This document shows, piece after piece, positions 54,989-64,000 of a DNA stretch of 64,000 nucleotides. Position 1 is the stretch's first letter, and each line of letters starts with the position of its first letter. The stretch comes from Leifsonia poae. GTDB lineage: Bacteria > Actinomycetota > Actinomycetes > Actinomycetales > Microbacteriaceae. The position numbers were made by a program, and so were the translations under genes. Location: contig NZ_JAIHLP010000002.1 of assembly GCF_020009625.1 (NCBI RefSeq), positions 3,658,001-3,722,000 of the forward strand, read 5' to 3'. Under the pieces are notes generated by a model that did no database searches, was not told where the DNA came from, and was given only the letters and a program-made list of their open reading frames with translations.

Positions 54989-55011
54989 CCGTTGCGGGGC
55001 CGCGGCTCCGC

Positions 55012-55380
55012 TCAGGCGCGGTCGTGGAGGGTGACCTGGTAGCCGTCGGGATCGGCGAAGGTGAACGTGCGGCCGAAAGGGCCGTCGATCGGTGCGGAGA
55101 CGATGGTGCGGCCGTCGGCGGCGAGGGCGTCGTGGATGGCCTGGACGTCGGTGGCGTGGAGCCAGATCGCAGCACCGATGCCGGGCTGTGCGACGGCGTC
55201 GAGGTCGGTGCCGGGAACGAGATCCCGCAGGGCGAAGGCGATCGGTGTCGTATCGAAGACGACGGCGTGCGGCGGTCCGGACGGGGAGCGGACGAGGCCG
55301 AGGTACTGCTCGTAGAACGCCTGGGAAGCGGCGAGGTCGCGGGTTTGCAGGGAGAGGAAGTCGGGTCCGGTGACGGGCAT
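55012..55380 (-). CDS. VOC-family (glyoxalase-like) protein
   Basis: 122 residues: FLSLQTRDLAASQAFYEQYLGL, IWLHATDVQAIHDALAADG, TFTFADPDGYQVTLHD. Fold is secure, substrate unknown. It is divergent from a MarR gene with two perfect operators between them. Confidence 0.88.
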   Translation of the reverse strand: MPVTGPDFLSLQTRDLAASQAFYEQYLGLVRSPSGPPHAVVFDTTPIAFALRDLVPGTDLDAVAQPGIGAAIWLHATDVQAIHDALAADGRTIVSAPIDGPFGRTFTFADPDGYQVTLHDRA

Positions 55381-55398
55381 GATGATGCTCCTTCATTT

Positions 55399-55445
55399 CG
55401 TGTCAGATAGCTGACACGACCCAATCTATGTCAGACTACTGACAT
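55399..55445. promoter_or_regulatory. Two perfect MarR operators
   Basis: CGTGTCAG-ATAG-CTGACACG (55399-55418) and ATGTCAG-ACTA-CTGACAT (55428-55445) share TGTCAG-N4-CTGACA, centres 28 bp apart. The second includes the first two bases of the marR ATG, so repression would block both the divergent VOC gene and marR. Confidence 0.8.
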
Positions 55446-55896
55446 GAGTCAAGACGGTGTCGGCGTCGATCTGGAGACGTCACTGGGCTACCTGCTGAAA
55501 GAGGCCTCGAGTGCCCTCCGCGGTGCCATGGAAGAGGTGCTGCGGCCGCTCGGGATGAGCGTGACGCACTACTCCTGCCTCGAGCTGCTCGCGCAACGAC
55601 CGGGTCTGTCGAACTCCGAGCTCGCACGCGGCGCGTTCGTGACCCGGCAGACGATGAACGTGCTGCTACAGACCCTGGAACGGGACGGCTTCGTGACCAG
55701 GCCCGCGGAGGCGCCGATCGGCAAGGCCCTTCCCGCGCGGCTCACGCCGCGCGGGAGACGGAGCCTGGAGAAGACGACCGTCGCGGTCCGGTCCGTCGAG
55801 ATCAGAATGCTGGCCGGCATGGCTGAGAGCGAGCAGGCGAGCGCGTTCCGGGCCCTGACGAGCATGATCCGTTCGCTGCGCGGTCAGACCCCGTAG
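55444..55896 (+). CDS. MarR-family transcriptional regulator
   Basis: 150 residues with a winged helix (LSNSELARGAFVTRQTMNVLLQTLERDGFV, wing PARLTPRGRRSL). No ribosome site precedes the ATG, since the operator overlaps it, so the mRNA may be leaderless. Convergent overlap of 13 bases with the ALDH gene. Confidence 0.9.
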   Translation: MSQDGVGVDLETSLGYLLKEASSALRGAMEEVLRPLGMSVTHYSCLELLAQRPGLSNSELARGAFVTRQTMNVLLQTLERDGFVTRPAEAPIGKALPARLTPRGRRSLEKTTVAVRSVEIRMLAGMAESEQASAFRALTSMIRSLRGQTP

Positions 55897-57329
55897 TGCA
55901 GCCAGACCGCCTTGGTCTCCGTGTAGGCGTCGATGGCCCACGGACCCATCTCGCGGCCCCAACCGCTGGCCTTGTACCCGCCCCAGGGTGCTGTCATATC
56001 GGGGATCGAGGGCATGTTCACGAACACTGCCCCGGCCTTGATCCCGTTGGCGAGCCGCTGCGAGGTGGCGATGTCCTTCGTCCAGATGGTGGCGGCGAGA
56101 CCGTACTCGGTGTCGTTGGCGCGGGCGATCAGCGATTCGAGCTCATCGGTGTCCTCATAGCTCGTCACCGAGAGCACCGGGCCGAAGATCTCGTCGTGCA
56201 TGATCGTCATCTCGTCCTTGACTCCGGCGAACACCGTCGGCGCGAAGAAGTGGCCGTCGCGGTCGGCGCGCTCGCCACCGGTGATGAGCTCGGCGCCCTG
56301 CTGGCGGCCGGCAGCGACCAGACGCTCCACATGCCCGAGGTGCTTGGCCGAGACGAGCGGGCCGAGGTCGACGCCCGCATCCATGCCGTTGCCGAGGCGC
56401 AGACCGGCCACCCCGCCGGCGAGTTTCTCGACGAACTCCTGCTCCCGCTTCTTGTCCACATAGAACCGCGTGTACGCGGCGCACACCTGGCCGGAGTTGA
56501 GGATGCTGCCGGCGATGTTGCCGCCCACCGCGGCGTCGATGTCCGCATCCGCGGCGATGATCGACGGCGCCTTGCCACCCAGTTCCAGGGTGAGGCGTTT
56601 CAGGTTGGAGTCGGCGCTGGCCCGCGTGATGATGCGGCCGACGGCGGTCGAGCCGGTGTATGAGAGGTGGTCCACGTCATTGTGCTCGCTCAGCAGCGCA
56701 CCGGTCGCACCGTCACCCGTCACGAGATTCACGACACCCGCCGGGATGCCCGCCTCGGCGCACAGCTCGACGAGGCGGATGCTCGTGAGCGGCGTCACCT
56801 CCGACGGCTTGATGACGACGGTGTTGCCGGTGGCGAGCGCGGGCGCGAGCTTCCACGCCAGGATCATCAGCGGGAAGTTCCACGGTGTCACCAGGGCGTT
56901 CACGCCCACCGGCTCGCGTCGGGTGTAGTGCAGGGTGTCGGGGAACGACACAGGGTTGACGGTGCCCTGGATCTTGGTGACCCAGCCGGCGTAGTAGCGG
57001 AAGTGCTCGGCGGCGCCGGTCACGCTGACCATCTTGGAGATGCCGAGCGGCTGACCCTGGTCGCGGGTCTCCAGAGCGGCGAGCTCGTCGTGGTTCTGGT
57101 CGATCAGGTCGGCGAGCCGGAAGAGCAGGGCGGCGCGCTGGATCGGGAGCAGGCCCGCCCATTCCGCTGTGCCGAGGGCCGCACGCGCGGCAGCGACGGC
57201 GGCATCCACGTCGCTGCGTGACGCCGTGCCCACCTCGGCGATGACCTCCTCGGTCGCGGGGTTCTCCGTGGGGATGGCGCCACCGGAGGCTTCCACCCAC
57301 TCGCCGTCGATGAACAGTTTCGTCGCCAC
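55884..57329 (-). CDS. Aldehyde dehydrogenase (NAD(P)+)
   Basis: 481 residues from GTG 57329 (AAGGAG upstream). PWNFPLMILAWKLAPAL, catalytic Glu in LELGGKAPS, catalytic Cys in NSGQVCAA, IFGPVLSV. It is divergent from a GMC oxidoreductase, the alcohol-to-aldehyde-to-acid arrangement seen with choline or polyethylene-glycol oxidation. Substrate unknown. Confidence 0.93.
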   Translation of the reverse strand: MATKLFIDGEWVEASGGAIPTENPATEEVIAEVGTASRSDVDAAVAAARAALGTAEWAGLLPIQRAALLFRLADLIDQNHDELAALETRDQGQPLGISKMVSVTGAAEHFRYYAGWVTKIQGTVNPVSFPDTLHYTRREPVGVNALVTPWNFPLMILAWKLAPALATGNTVVIKPSEVTPLTSIRLVELCAEAGIPAGVVNLVTGDGATGALLSEHNDVDHLSYTGSTAVGRIITRASADSNLKRLTLELGGKAPSIIAADADIDAAVGGNIAGSILNSGQVCAAYTRFYVDKKREQEFVEKLAGGVAGLRLGNGMDAGVDLGPLVSAKHLGHVERLVAAGRQQGAELITGGERADRDGHFFAPTVFAGVKDEMTIMHDEIFGPVLSVTSYEDTDELESLIARANDTEYGLAATIWTKDIATSQRLANGIKAGAVFVNMPSIPDMTAPWGGYKASGWGREMGPWAIDAYTETKAVWLHYGV

Positions 57330-57528
57330 TTCGTGCTCCTTTGCGTAGCCGGACGGTACCGGGGCGTCGAGAATCGCGGCGTCCCTTCGGCCAGTATCCG
57401 TGCGCGCGGCCGTCAGCGTCTTGACCGCGAGGGCACGAGCGTTGACGCTGCGGGCATGGTCGGCTGCGAGTCGTGCCCGGCGGGCAGGGGCTGTGGGAGG
57501 GTCGTCACGGAACCGAAAGAGAGAATTC

Positions 57529-59058
57529 ATGACGCGCATCCCTCGCACCGTGATCGTGATCGGCGCGGGCTCGGCCGGCTCCGTCATCGCCCGACGACTC
57601 GCCGACGCCGGCGACGAGGTCACCGTGCTCGAGGCCGGCGACGAGGACACCAATCCGGCCATTCACGACCCGAGCCGGATGGGAGAACTCTGGCACAGCC
57701 CCGATGACTGGGACTACTTCACGGTGCAGCAGCCGCACGCCGACGACCGTCGGCTGCATCTGCCTCGCGGGAAGGTGCTCGGCGGCTCGCACTCCCTCAA
57801 TGCAATGATCTGGGTCCGGTGCGCTCCCGCCGACTACGACCACTGGGCCTCGCTCGGCAACGATGGTTGGTCGTGGCGCGATGTGCTGCCGGTCTTCCGC
57901 GATATCGAGCGGTTCTCGGGTGGTGCGTCCGAACTGCGGGGCGCCGACGGCCTGCTCGATGTGACCGACGACTACGAACTCGACCCCATCCAATCGTCGA
58001 TCGTCGCTGCGGCGGTGCAGGAAGGCCTCGAACTCAATCGCGACTACAACGGCGACCACCTCGACGGTGTCTCGCAACAGCAGATCACCGTGCGCGACGG
58101 TCGCCGCCTCACCACCTACCTCGCGTACCTGAAACCGGTGCGCGACCGGGTGGACGTGCGGACCGGATGCTGGGTTCACCGCCTTCTCGTGGAGCGCGAC
58201 GAGAACGGCCCCCGCGTCGTCGGGGTCGAGTTCGAGCAGAACGGCGAGCTCCAGGCGCTGCACGCCGACGAGGTGGTGCTGTGCGCGGGCGCGCTCGATT
58301 CACCGCGCATTCTGCTGCGCTCGGGGATCGGGCCGGCGGACGAGCTGACCGAACTCGGCATCGAGCCCGTCGCCGACCTGCCCGGGGTCGGCAGGAACCT
58401 GCACGACCACCTGCTCTCACCGGTGATCTTCACCACCGAGCGAGAGATCGGCGGCCCGCACGAGGGCGTCTCGGTGACCCAGGCGCACCTGTTCTGGAAG
58501 AGTGATCCCTCCCTCGACCGCCCTGACACGCAACCGATCCTGTTCAGTGTTCCGATGTACCAGGAGGGCATGTCCGGCCCGGCGGACGGCTTCTCGCTCA
58601 TGGCAGGACTCGTCACGCCGAAGGCGCGCGGCCGAGTCCGGCTCTCGGGCGCGGGCGCGCATGACCCGCTGCTGATCGACCTGGATGCGCTCGGCCACGA
58701 CGACGATGTCGCTTCGCTGGTCGCATCGGTGCGTCAATGCCGTCGCATCGGCGCCCAGCCGGCGCTGGCCGCCTGGGGTGCGACGGAGCTCTACCCCGGC
58801 CCCGCCGTCGGCGATGGCGATGACCTCGTGGACTACGTCCGCTCCACGGCGATCACGTATCACCACCAGGTGGGAACCTGTGCGATGGGGGTGGACGCGC
58901 TGGCCGTGGTCGACCCGCGCCTGAGGGTGCACGGTGTGGCGGGGATCCGCGTGGCGGACGCATCGATCATGCCGCGGGTGACCACCGGCAATACGAACGC
59001 CCCGTCCGTGCTGATCGGCGAGCGCGCCGCCCGCTTCCTGTTGGCCGACGCCGACTGA
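57529..59058 (+). CDS. GMC-family FAD-dependent oxidoreductase (choline-dehydrogenase-like)
   Basis: 509 residues. FAD-binding GAGSAGSVIARRLADAG, GMC signature LPRGKVLGGSHSLNAMIWVR, second signature GALDSPRILLRSGIG, catalytic His-containing AITYHHQVGTCAMG and a late Asn in TGNTNAPSVLIGE. It oxidises a primary alcohol, feeding the divergent ALDH. The ATG at 57529 precedes the dinucleotide fold by eight residues. Confidence 0.92.
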   Translation: MTRIPRTVIVIGAGSAGSVIARRLADAGDEVTVLEAGDEDTNPAIHDPSRMGELWHSPDDWDYFTVQQPHADDRRLHLPRGKVLGGSHSLNAMIWVRCAPADYDHWASLGNDGWSWRDVLPVFRDIERFSGGASELRGADGLLDVTDDYELDPIQSSIVAAAVQEGLELNRDYNGDHLDGVSQQQITVRDGRRLTTYLAYLKPVRDRVDVRTGCWVHRLLVERDENGPRVVGVEFEQNGELQALHADEVVLCAGALDSPRILLRSGIGPADELTELGIEPVADLPGVGRNLHDHLLSPVIFTTEREIGGPHEGVSVTQAHLFWKSDPSLDRPDTQPILFSVPMYQEGMSGPADGFSLMAGLVTPKARGRVRLSGAGAHDPLLIDLDALGHDDDVASLVASVRQCRRIGAQPALAAWGATELYPGPAVGDGDDLVDYVRSTAITYHHQVGTCAMGVDALAVVDPRLRVHGVAGIRVADASIMPRVTTGNTNAPSVLIGERAARFLLADAD

Positions 59059-59077
59059 GCCATCGACCAGACGTCGC

Positions 59078-60256
59078 TCAGGCGCGCGCCGGGAGGTGGC
59101 GGACCACCAGGACGGCGAGGAGGGCGGAGACGGATGCGGCGATGCCGATCGAGAGGGCCATCGTCAGTGCGGTGGAGCCCCCGATCGAGGCGATCGGCGC
59201 CACGATCGGGCCGATCGTGAAGGTGACCGTTCCGAGCACGGCCGCGGCCGTTCCCGCCCGGGCGGAGTGGGCGCCGAGTGCCAATGTCGTGCCGTTCGGC
59301 CCGCCGACCCCGACCGCGAACAGGAAGAGGGCAAGGGCGCTGAGCACACCGGGCAGACCCCAGCCGACGATCACCGAAGTGACCAGGAGCAGCGCGGCGA
59401 CGGCGGTCGCGAGTTGGCCGCCGAGGTACAAGCGTGCCGGGCCGAAGCGCAGCACGAGCACACGGCTGAGTTGGGCGCCGAGCAGATTGGCGACGGCGTT
59501 CACAGCGAAGAACAGGCTGAACGCCTGAGGGCTCAGACCGAACTGGTCCTGCAGCACGAAACTCGACATGGAGAGATAGCTGAAGAACGCCACGCCGCCG
59601 GCCGCCGCCGCGATCACGATCAGCACGAAGAGCCGGTCGCGGAGGAGCTCACGGAACTGGCGACCGAGCGGGCCGAACCCGGCCGGGTGCCGCTCTGCGG
59701 CCGGCAGCGTCTCTCTGAGGCCGGTGCCGGCCAGTATGAGGAGCGCCGCACCGATTCCGGTGAGCACGACGAAGATTCCGCGCCAGTCGAGCACCCGGGC
59801 GAGCTGCCCGCCCAGTACGGGCGCCACGATGGGGGCGGATGCGCTGACGAGCGCGAGCAGCGAGAGCATCCGTGAGAGCTCCGCGCCGCTGAACAGATCC
59901 CGGGCGACGGCCAACGTGATGACGAGTCCGGCGGCGCCGGCCAACCCCTGGAGCAGGCGGGCGACCAGCAGCACCTCGATCGTCGGCGCGAACGCGCAGG
60001 CGAGCGAGAAGACGGTGAAGAGCGCGACGCCGACCAGCAGGGGCCGACGTCGACCGTACCGGTCGCTGAGCGGTCCGGCGACGAGTTGGCCAAGCCCGAG
60101 GCCGATCATGCAGACCGACATGGTGGCCTGCGCGAGTGCGTCGCTGGTGTGCAGCGAGGCCGCGAGTTGCGGCAGCTGGGGTAGGTACAGGTCCATCGAG
60201 AGCGGACCGAACGCCTCCAGCAGGCCGAGCACGAGGAGGCTGCGTCGCACGCCCAT
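59078..60256 (-). CDS. MFS transporter, Bcr/CflA drug-resistance family
   Basis: 392 residues with 12 membrane segments. The family signature MDLYLPQLPQLAASL is near the start and motif A is GPLSDRYGRRRPLLVG. The start is taken at ATG 60256, 25 bases after the hydrolase stop; the frame extending upstream is within the hydrolase. Last gene of the minus-strand run. Confidence 0.9.
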   Translation of the reverse strand: MGVRRSLLVLGLLEAFGPLSMDLYLPQLPQLAASLHTSDALAQATMSVCMIGLGLGQLVAGPLSDRYGRRRPLLVGVALFTVFSLACAFAPTIEVLLVARLLQGLAGAAGLVITLAVARDLFSGAELSRMLSLLALVSASAPIVAPVLGGQLARVLDWRGIFVVLTGIGAALLILAGTGLRETLPAAERHPAGFGPLGRQFRELLRDRLFVLIVIAAAAGGVAFFSYLSMSSFVLQDQFGLSPQAFSLFFAVNAVANLLGAQLSRVLVLRFGPARLYLGGQLATAVAALLLVTSVIVGWGLPGVLSALALFLFAVGVGGPNGTTLALGAHSARAGTAAAVLGTVTFTIGPIVAPIASIGGSTALTMALSIGIAASVSALLAVLVVRHLPARA

Positions 60257-60281
60257 CCCCGGGGCATCGGGATGCGCTCGG

Positions 60282-61265
60282 TCACGACCCTGGTCGCAGC
60301 CCGAGCGTTCGCCGCAGCCAGCTGTCGCGCGCGGCGACGGCCGCCCGCGAGACGATCGCGTCGGGGGAGAAGCCTGAGAACCCGTGGTACGCGCCCGACC
60401 AGACGTGCAGCTCGGCCGTGCCGCCGGCCGCCCAGATGCGCTGCGCGTAGGCGATGTCCTCGTCCCGGAAGACCTCCGCCGACCCGACCTCGATGTAGGC
60501 CGGCGGGAGCCCGGCGAGGTCGGTGGCGCGGGCCGCTGCCGCGTAGGGCGAGACGGCGTCGGTGAAGCGCATGTCACCCAGGATCGCTGTCCACGCCGTG
60601 TCGTTGTTCCTGCGGTTCCAGGCGCCGAAGCCGTCGTACTGCCGGCTGGAGACGGTCTCGTTGCGGTCGTCGAGCATCGGGCAGTTGAGCAGCTGCCCGG
60701 CCAGGTGTGGTCCCTGGCGGTCGCGGGCCATCAAGGCGACCGCGGCGGAGAGACCGCCGCCGGCGCTCGCGCCGGAGACGATGATGCGCCCCGGGTCGAC
60801 GCCGAGTTCCCGAGCATTCTCGGCGAACCAGAGGAGCGCCGCGTAGCAGTCCTCGGCCGCCGCGGTTCCGGGATGCTCGGGCGAGAGCCGGTACTCGACG
60901 GCCACGCCGACGATCCCGCGCTCGACGGCCAGCTCGATGAGCTCTCCGGTGCTAAAGAACCGGGTGCCGAGCACCTGACCGCCGCCGTGGATGCCGAGCA
61001 CCCCGGGTGCGCCGGCGACGTCGTCGAGCGGCCGGATGATCGTGATCGCCACGTCCGGAGCGCCGACCGGCCCCGGAACGAACCGGTTCTCCCAGCGCAC
61101 CGGCCTGCCCTCAATCTGCGCGTCCAGCGGCGGGATGATCGTGGCGAAGTGCTCGCGGTTCGCCACGATCGTGTCGGCCAGCAGCGGGATGCGCTCCACG
61201 AGGTCGAGGAACGAGGCGAGTCCGGGTTCCAGCGCCGGGTCGTACGGAACGGGTTTCAGCGTCAT
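60282..61265 (-). CDS. Alpha/beta hydrolase, hormone-sensitive-lipase family
   Basis: 327 residues from ATG 61265. Oxyanion-hole HGGG, nucleophile elbow GASAGG, with Asp/His in the late EVFRDEDIAY and YHGFSGF region. It is a carboxylesterase. It is about half identical in pattern to the next upstream hydrolase, so the two are likely tandem paralogues. Confidence 0.9.
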   Translation of the reverse strand: MTLKPVPYDPALEPGLASFLDLVERIPLLADTIVANREHFATIIPPLDAQIEGRPVRWENRFVPGPVGAPDVAITIIRPLDDVAGAPGVLGIHGGGQVLGTRFFSTGELIELAVERGIVGVAVEYRLSPEHPGTAAAEDCYAALLWFAENARELGVDPGRIIVSGASAGGGLSAAVALMARDRQGPHLAGQLLNCPMLDDRNETVSSRQYDGFGAWNRRNNDTAWTAILGDMRFTDAVSPYAAAARATDLAGLPPAYIEVGSAEVFRDEDIAYAQRIWAAGGTAELHVWSGAYHGFSGFSPDAIVSRAAVAARDSWLRRTLGLRPGS

Positions 61266-61337
61266 CGCTGTCCTTTCGCGGAGGGATGTCACCCGTGCCG
61301 ATCCGGTCAGGCCGTCACGGCACGGGGAGTCGGGAGG

Positions 61338-62338
61338 TCAGAGATCGAGGATGCGGCGCAGCCAGGACGAGCGCGTGGCGAGGGCGGCCTTCGTGATTTC
61401 GCTCTCGGGGGCGTAGATGTCGAAGCCGTGGAATCCGCCCGACCACACATGCAGCTCGGCCTGACCGCCGACCGCCCAGATTCGGCTCGCGTACTCGACG
61501 TCTTCGTCGCGGAACGTCTCGGAGGCGCCCACCTCGACGAATGCCGGGGGAGGCCGGTGAGGTCACCGGAACGGGTGGGGGAGGCGTAAGACGAGGCCGC
61601 GTCGCTGAACGCGAGGTCGTCGCCCAGCACGCATCCCCAGGCCAGCAGATTGGCTTCGCGGGTCCAGGTGCCGAGGCCGGCGTATTGGTGGCTCGACACC
61701 GTCGTGTTCGTGTTGTCGAGCATCGGGCACAGCAGGAGCTGGCCCGCGAGCTCGGGACCACGACGATCGCGTGCGAGCAGGGAGACCGCGGCCGAGAAGC
61801 CTCCACCGGCGCTCCCGCCCATGACGACGATCCGCGCCGGGTCGATGCCGAGCTCAGCGGCGTGTTCGGACAGCCAGACGAGTCCGGCGTAGCAGTCTTC
61901 GACCCCGGCCGGGAAGGGGTCTTCCGGGGCGAGCCGGTATTCGACGTTGACCGCCACGACGCCGAGCTCGGCGACGAGGTCGATCAGGCGGCCGTTCTCC
62001 CAACTGCGGTGGCCGACGATCATCCCGCCGCCGTGGATGTTGTACAGCGCGGGCACGCCGGCCGTCGCGCGATCGAGGCCACGCGGACTCAGCACCGTGA
62101 TCTCGACTGTCGGCGCGCCGGCCGGGCCGGGGATCACCCGTTCCTCGACGTCGATGGGCCGTTCGCCGATGAGGTCGGCAGCGCTCGGGAACATCGTCGC
62201 CGCGCCCTCGCGGGCATGGGCCAGTGTCTCGCGACTCAGCGGCGGTTGCGGATTCGCCGCCAGTGCGTCGAGCACGGGGGTGAGCTCGGCCGCGAACGGG
62301 ACGGGCGTGACGGAACGGGTGTCGGCTGCGATGGTCAT
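61338..62338 (-). pseudogene. Alpha/beta hydrolase (HSL family), frameshifted in a G5 run
   Basis: The N-terminal frame (ATG 62338) has HGGGMIVGH and GGSAGGGFSAAV and runs to GDLTGLP; the true continuation (VGASETFRDEDVEYASRIW, VWSGGFHGFDIY) is in another frame. The junction is a plus-strand G5 run (61546-61550) where six bases restore a 333-residue esterase. Catalytic Ser, Asp and His are all present across the two frames, so this may be a base-call error. Confidence 0.87.
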
Positions 62339-62349
62339 GCGTTCTCCTA

Positions 62350-62439
62350 GCGATGCGGGTGTGGGCGATGCAGGTGTGGGCGATGCAGGTGCGGGCGATG
62401 CGGATGCGGGAGATGCGGCTGTGGGCGATGCGGGGATGG
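62350..62439. repeat. 15-bp tandem repeat upstream of hydrolase gene
   Basis: Six 15-bp units based on GCGATGCGGGTGTGG, with point variants, between the aldo/keto reductase stop and the hydrolase start. It begins 12 bases from the hydrolase start codon, so its unit number sets leader length. Confidence 0.85.
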
Positions 62440-62457
62440 GAGGGCGACAGGCCGGGG

Positions 62458-63438
62458 TCAAGGCCCGGCCGGGTCGACGACGTCACGGTCGACCCAGAAC
62501 GGCTCGACGCGCGCTCGCAGGGTCTCCGCCCCGATCCGGGAGACGAGGTCGACGGCCTCGAGATTCTGCCGCACCTGCTCCAGACGGCTCGCCCCGAACA
62601 GAGTCGTCGTCACCGCCGGGTGCGTCAGGGTGAACGCGACCGCCAGTTGCGCGGGTGTCGTGTCGAATTCGGCGGCGAGAGCGCGCAGGCCCGGAACCGT
62701 CTGCACGATGCGCTCGCGCACAGATCCGGGGTCGCGCCCGACCTCGCGCGTCGGCGCGATGTTGCCGGCGAGGATGCCGCCCTCCATCACATCGGAGGCC
62801 TGCATCGTGAGCCCCTGCTCGAACAGCCGGGCGAACGGATCGCCGTCGGGGATCGAGCGGCGGGAAACGCTGTACTTGAGCTGGGCGATCTGCGGCCCGG
62901 CGACGCCTTCGGCCGCGGCGACATCGAGCAGCGCCTGGATGTTCGCCGCCGACCAGTTGTTCACACCCCACGCCCGGATGAGGCCCGCCTCGGTGAGCGA
63001 GGCGAGGTCGAGCACCAGCTCGCGCAGGTCGAGGTCGTCGCGGCGCAGGTCGCCGAGGATCACCAGATCGGCGTAGTCGCTTCCCACCCGGAACAGGGCG
63101 TGTTCGAGCTGCGGTCGGAACCCGTCGTCGCCGTACCCTTCCAGCCAGAGCTTCTCCGAGAGCAGGTAGTCTTCGCGCCGGAGGCGGGCCGCACGCACGA
63201 TCGCCGAGAAGAGCACATCCGTCAGGGGCGGCGGCTGCATGCCGCGCACCCCGTAGACGCCGACGTCGAAGAGGGTGACGCCGTGCTCGGCGGCGAACGA
63301 CACCATCTCCACGGCGTCGGAGAAGTCCATCCGGTCGTAGGTGTGCCAGGAGCCGAGCGAGAGCACGGAGGCCTCCAGGCCCGAGGTCCCGATCGGCCGG
63401 GTGGGTATGCGGGCGGTGCCCGTGGTGCTTGTCGTCAT
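62458..63438 (-). CDS. Aldo/keto reductase
   Basis: 326 residues of the (beta/alpha)8 AKR fold: LSLGSWHTYDRM, HGVTLFDVGVYGVRGM with catalytic Asp and Tyr, SEKLWLEG (catalytic Lys), GVNNWSAANIQALL. NADPH-dependent; substrate unknown. Likely co-transcribed with the dehydrogenase and hydrolase genes on either side. Confidence 0.9.
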   Translation of the reverse strand: MTTSTTGTARIPTRPIGTSGLEASVLSLGSWHTYDRMDFSDAVEMVSFAAEHGVTLFDVGVYGVRGMQPPPLTDVLFSAIVRAARLRREDYLLSEKLWLEGYGDDGFRPQLEHALFRVGSDYADLVILGDLRRDDLDLRELVLDLASLTEAGLIRAWGVNNWSAANIQALLDVAAAEGVAGPQIAQLKYSVSRRSIPDGDPFARLFEQGLTMQASDVMEGGILAGNIAPTREVGRDPGSVRERIVQTVPGLRALAAEFDTTPAQLAVAFTLTHPAVTTTLFGASRLEQVRQNLEAVDLVSRIGAETLRARVEPFWVDRDVVDPAGP

Positions 63439-63468
63439 GATGCTGTCCGTCCTGTTCTGGGATGCCGC

Positions 63469-64000
63469 TCAGGCGAGCCGGGGGTCGATGACGGCCTTGA
63501 TCTCGCCGAATGTACTCATGGCGGCGACCTTCGCCGAGGCGTGCGAGAGCCCGACGGGTTCGCTGAACAGTTCGTCCCAGGGGAGCCGTCCGGCGAAGCT
63601 GCGGAAGAATTCGATCGCCCGGTAGTAGTCGGCGATGTCGCCGTTGAGCGAGCCGACCACGGTCAACTCCTTGCCCATGATGGTGCTGAGGGCGATCGGA
63701 TCGCCGACCGGGCCTGTGCTGCCGACCACCACGAAGGTGCCGCGCTGGGCGGCCATGGCCACCGCTTCGGGGCCGACGCTCGGCGCTCCGGCGAGGTCGA
63801 GGATGAGGTCGGCGCCCTGGCCGTCGGTGAGCTCGAGCACCCGCCGCACGGACTCCTCCGAGCCGTCGGCGATGTCGACGACCGCATCCGCTCCGAACCG
63901 CCGGGCCGCGGCGAGTCTGTCGGCCGGTGCGCCGACGGTGATCACGGTGCCCGCGCCGGAGAGGTGGGCGACGGCGGTGGCGAAAATGCCGAGCGCGCCG
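63469..64000 (-). CDS. Zinc-type alcohol dehydrogenase family protein (partial, 5' end outside window)
   Basis: The frame is open to the right edge, so the N-terminal catalytic domain is missing. Visible is the second half of the Rossmann domain (GALGIFATAVAHLSGAGTVITVG, RRFGADAVVDI, ADLILDLAGAPSVGPEAV, GTFVVVGSTGPVG) of the MDR superfamily. First visible gene of the minus-strand run. Confidence 0.88.
   Translation of the reverse strand, partial: GALGIFATAVAHLSGAGTVITVGAPADRLAAARRFGADAVVDIADGSEESVRRVLELTDGQGADLILDLAGAPSVGPEAVAMAAQRGTFVVVGSTGPVGDPIALSTIMGKELTVVGSLNGDIADYYRAIEFFRSFAGRLPWDELFSEPVGLSHASAKVAAMSTFGEIKAVIDPRLA

Noticed and set aside
54334..55011. Possible mobile element next to the decayed sulfatase
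   Set aside because: No transposase, inverted repeats or target duplications; the 25-bp repeat is a simple tandem slip.

Overview
The window is a dense, high-GC stretch of an actinomycete chromosome. Gene families, GC-rich codon use, an HspR-type HAIR operator, an M-box Mg2+ riboswitch and actinobacterial fusions (DppC-DppD, RimK-TrkA_C) fit Microbacteriaceae (Leifsonia-like), but the genus is an inference. No rRNA, tRNA, CRISPR array, prophage or insertion sequence was seen.

Layout. 1-8.3 kb: the end of a two-component system, a DEAD-box helicase, a frameshifted aldo/keto reductase divergent from its TetR regulator with two operators, a RimK-like ligase divergent from a RimB-like peptidase, and an exopolyphosphatase. 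8.3-13 kb: an SDR/MarR pair and a four-gene operon of unknown function (two charged cytoplasmic proteins, a membrane protein with a charged tail, and a VWA/OmpA-like lipoprotein). 13-23.6 kb: a drug-efflux operon with its own MarR and TetR regulators, an amidohydrolase, several regulator/enzyme pairs, an AlkX/YcaQ-like glycosylase, and a second efflux pump preceded by an interrupted small gene. 23.6-31.3 kb: stress and redox genes, namely a ClpC-type unfoldase under a perfect HAIR operator, a 22-bp palindromic repeat array, a SoxR module (flavin reductase, SoxR, 7Fe ferredoxin), and mgtA behind an M-box riboswitch and a short leader ORF.

31.3-42.1 kb: a polytopic membrane protein, a DUF1611 protein, a beta-lactamase-fold protein, DoxX, and a LacI-controlled galactoside operon (binding protein, two permeases, GH35 beta-galactosidase). 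42.3-48.8 kb: a homoprotocatechuate meta-cleavage cluster (hpaD, hpaE, GntR regulator, FAH-RraA fusion, hpaI, hpaH). Divergent from it is a complete peptide-type ABC importer (49.1-54.3 kb), possibly the substrate uptake system. 54.4-64 kb: a decayed sulfatase, a MarR/VOC pair with two perfect operators, an ALDH divergent from a GMC oxidoreductase, and a run of minus-strand genes (zinc-type dehydrogenase, aldo/keto reductase, two HSL-type hydrolases, MFS pump).

Three genes (aldo/keto reductase 3986-4926, flavin reductase 26545-27110, hydrolase 61338-62338) are each broken at a run of five G/C where the frame needs six. This points to homopolymer under-calling or recent slippage rather than independent decay. 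The strongest regulatory discovery candidate is the M-box plus leader-peptide region upstream of mgtA.
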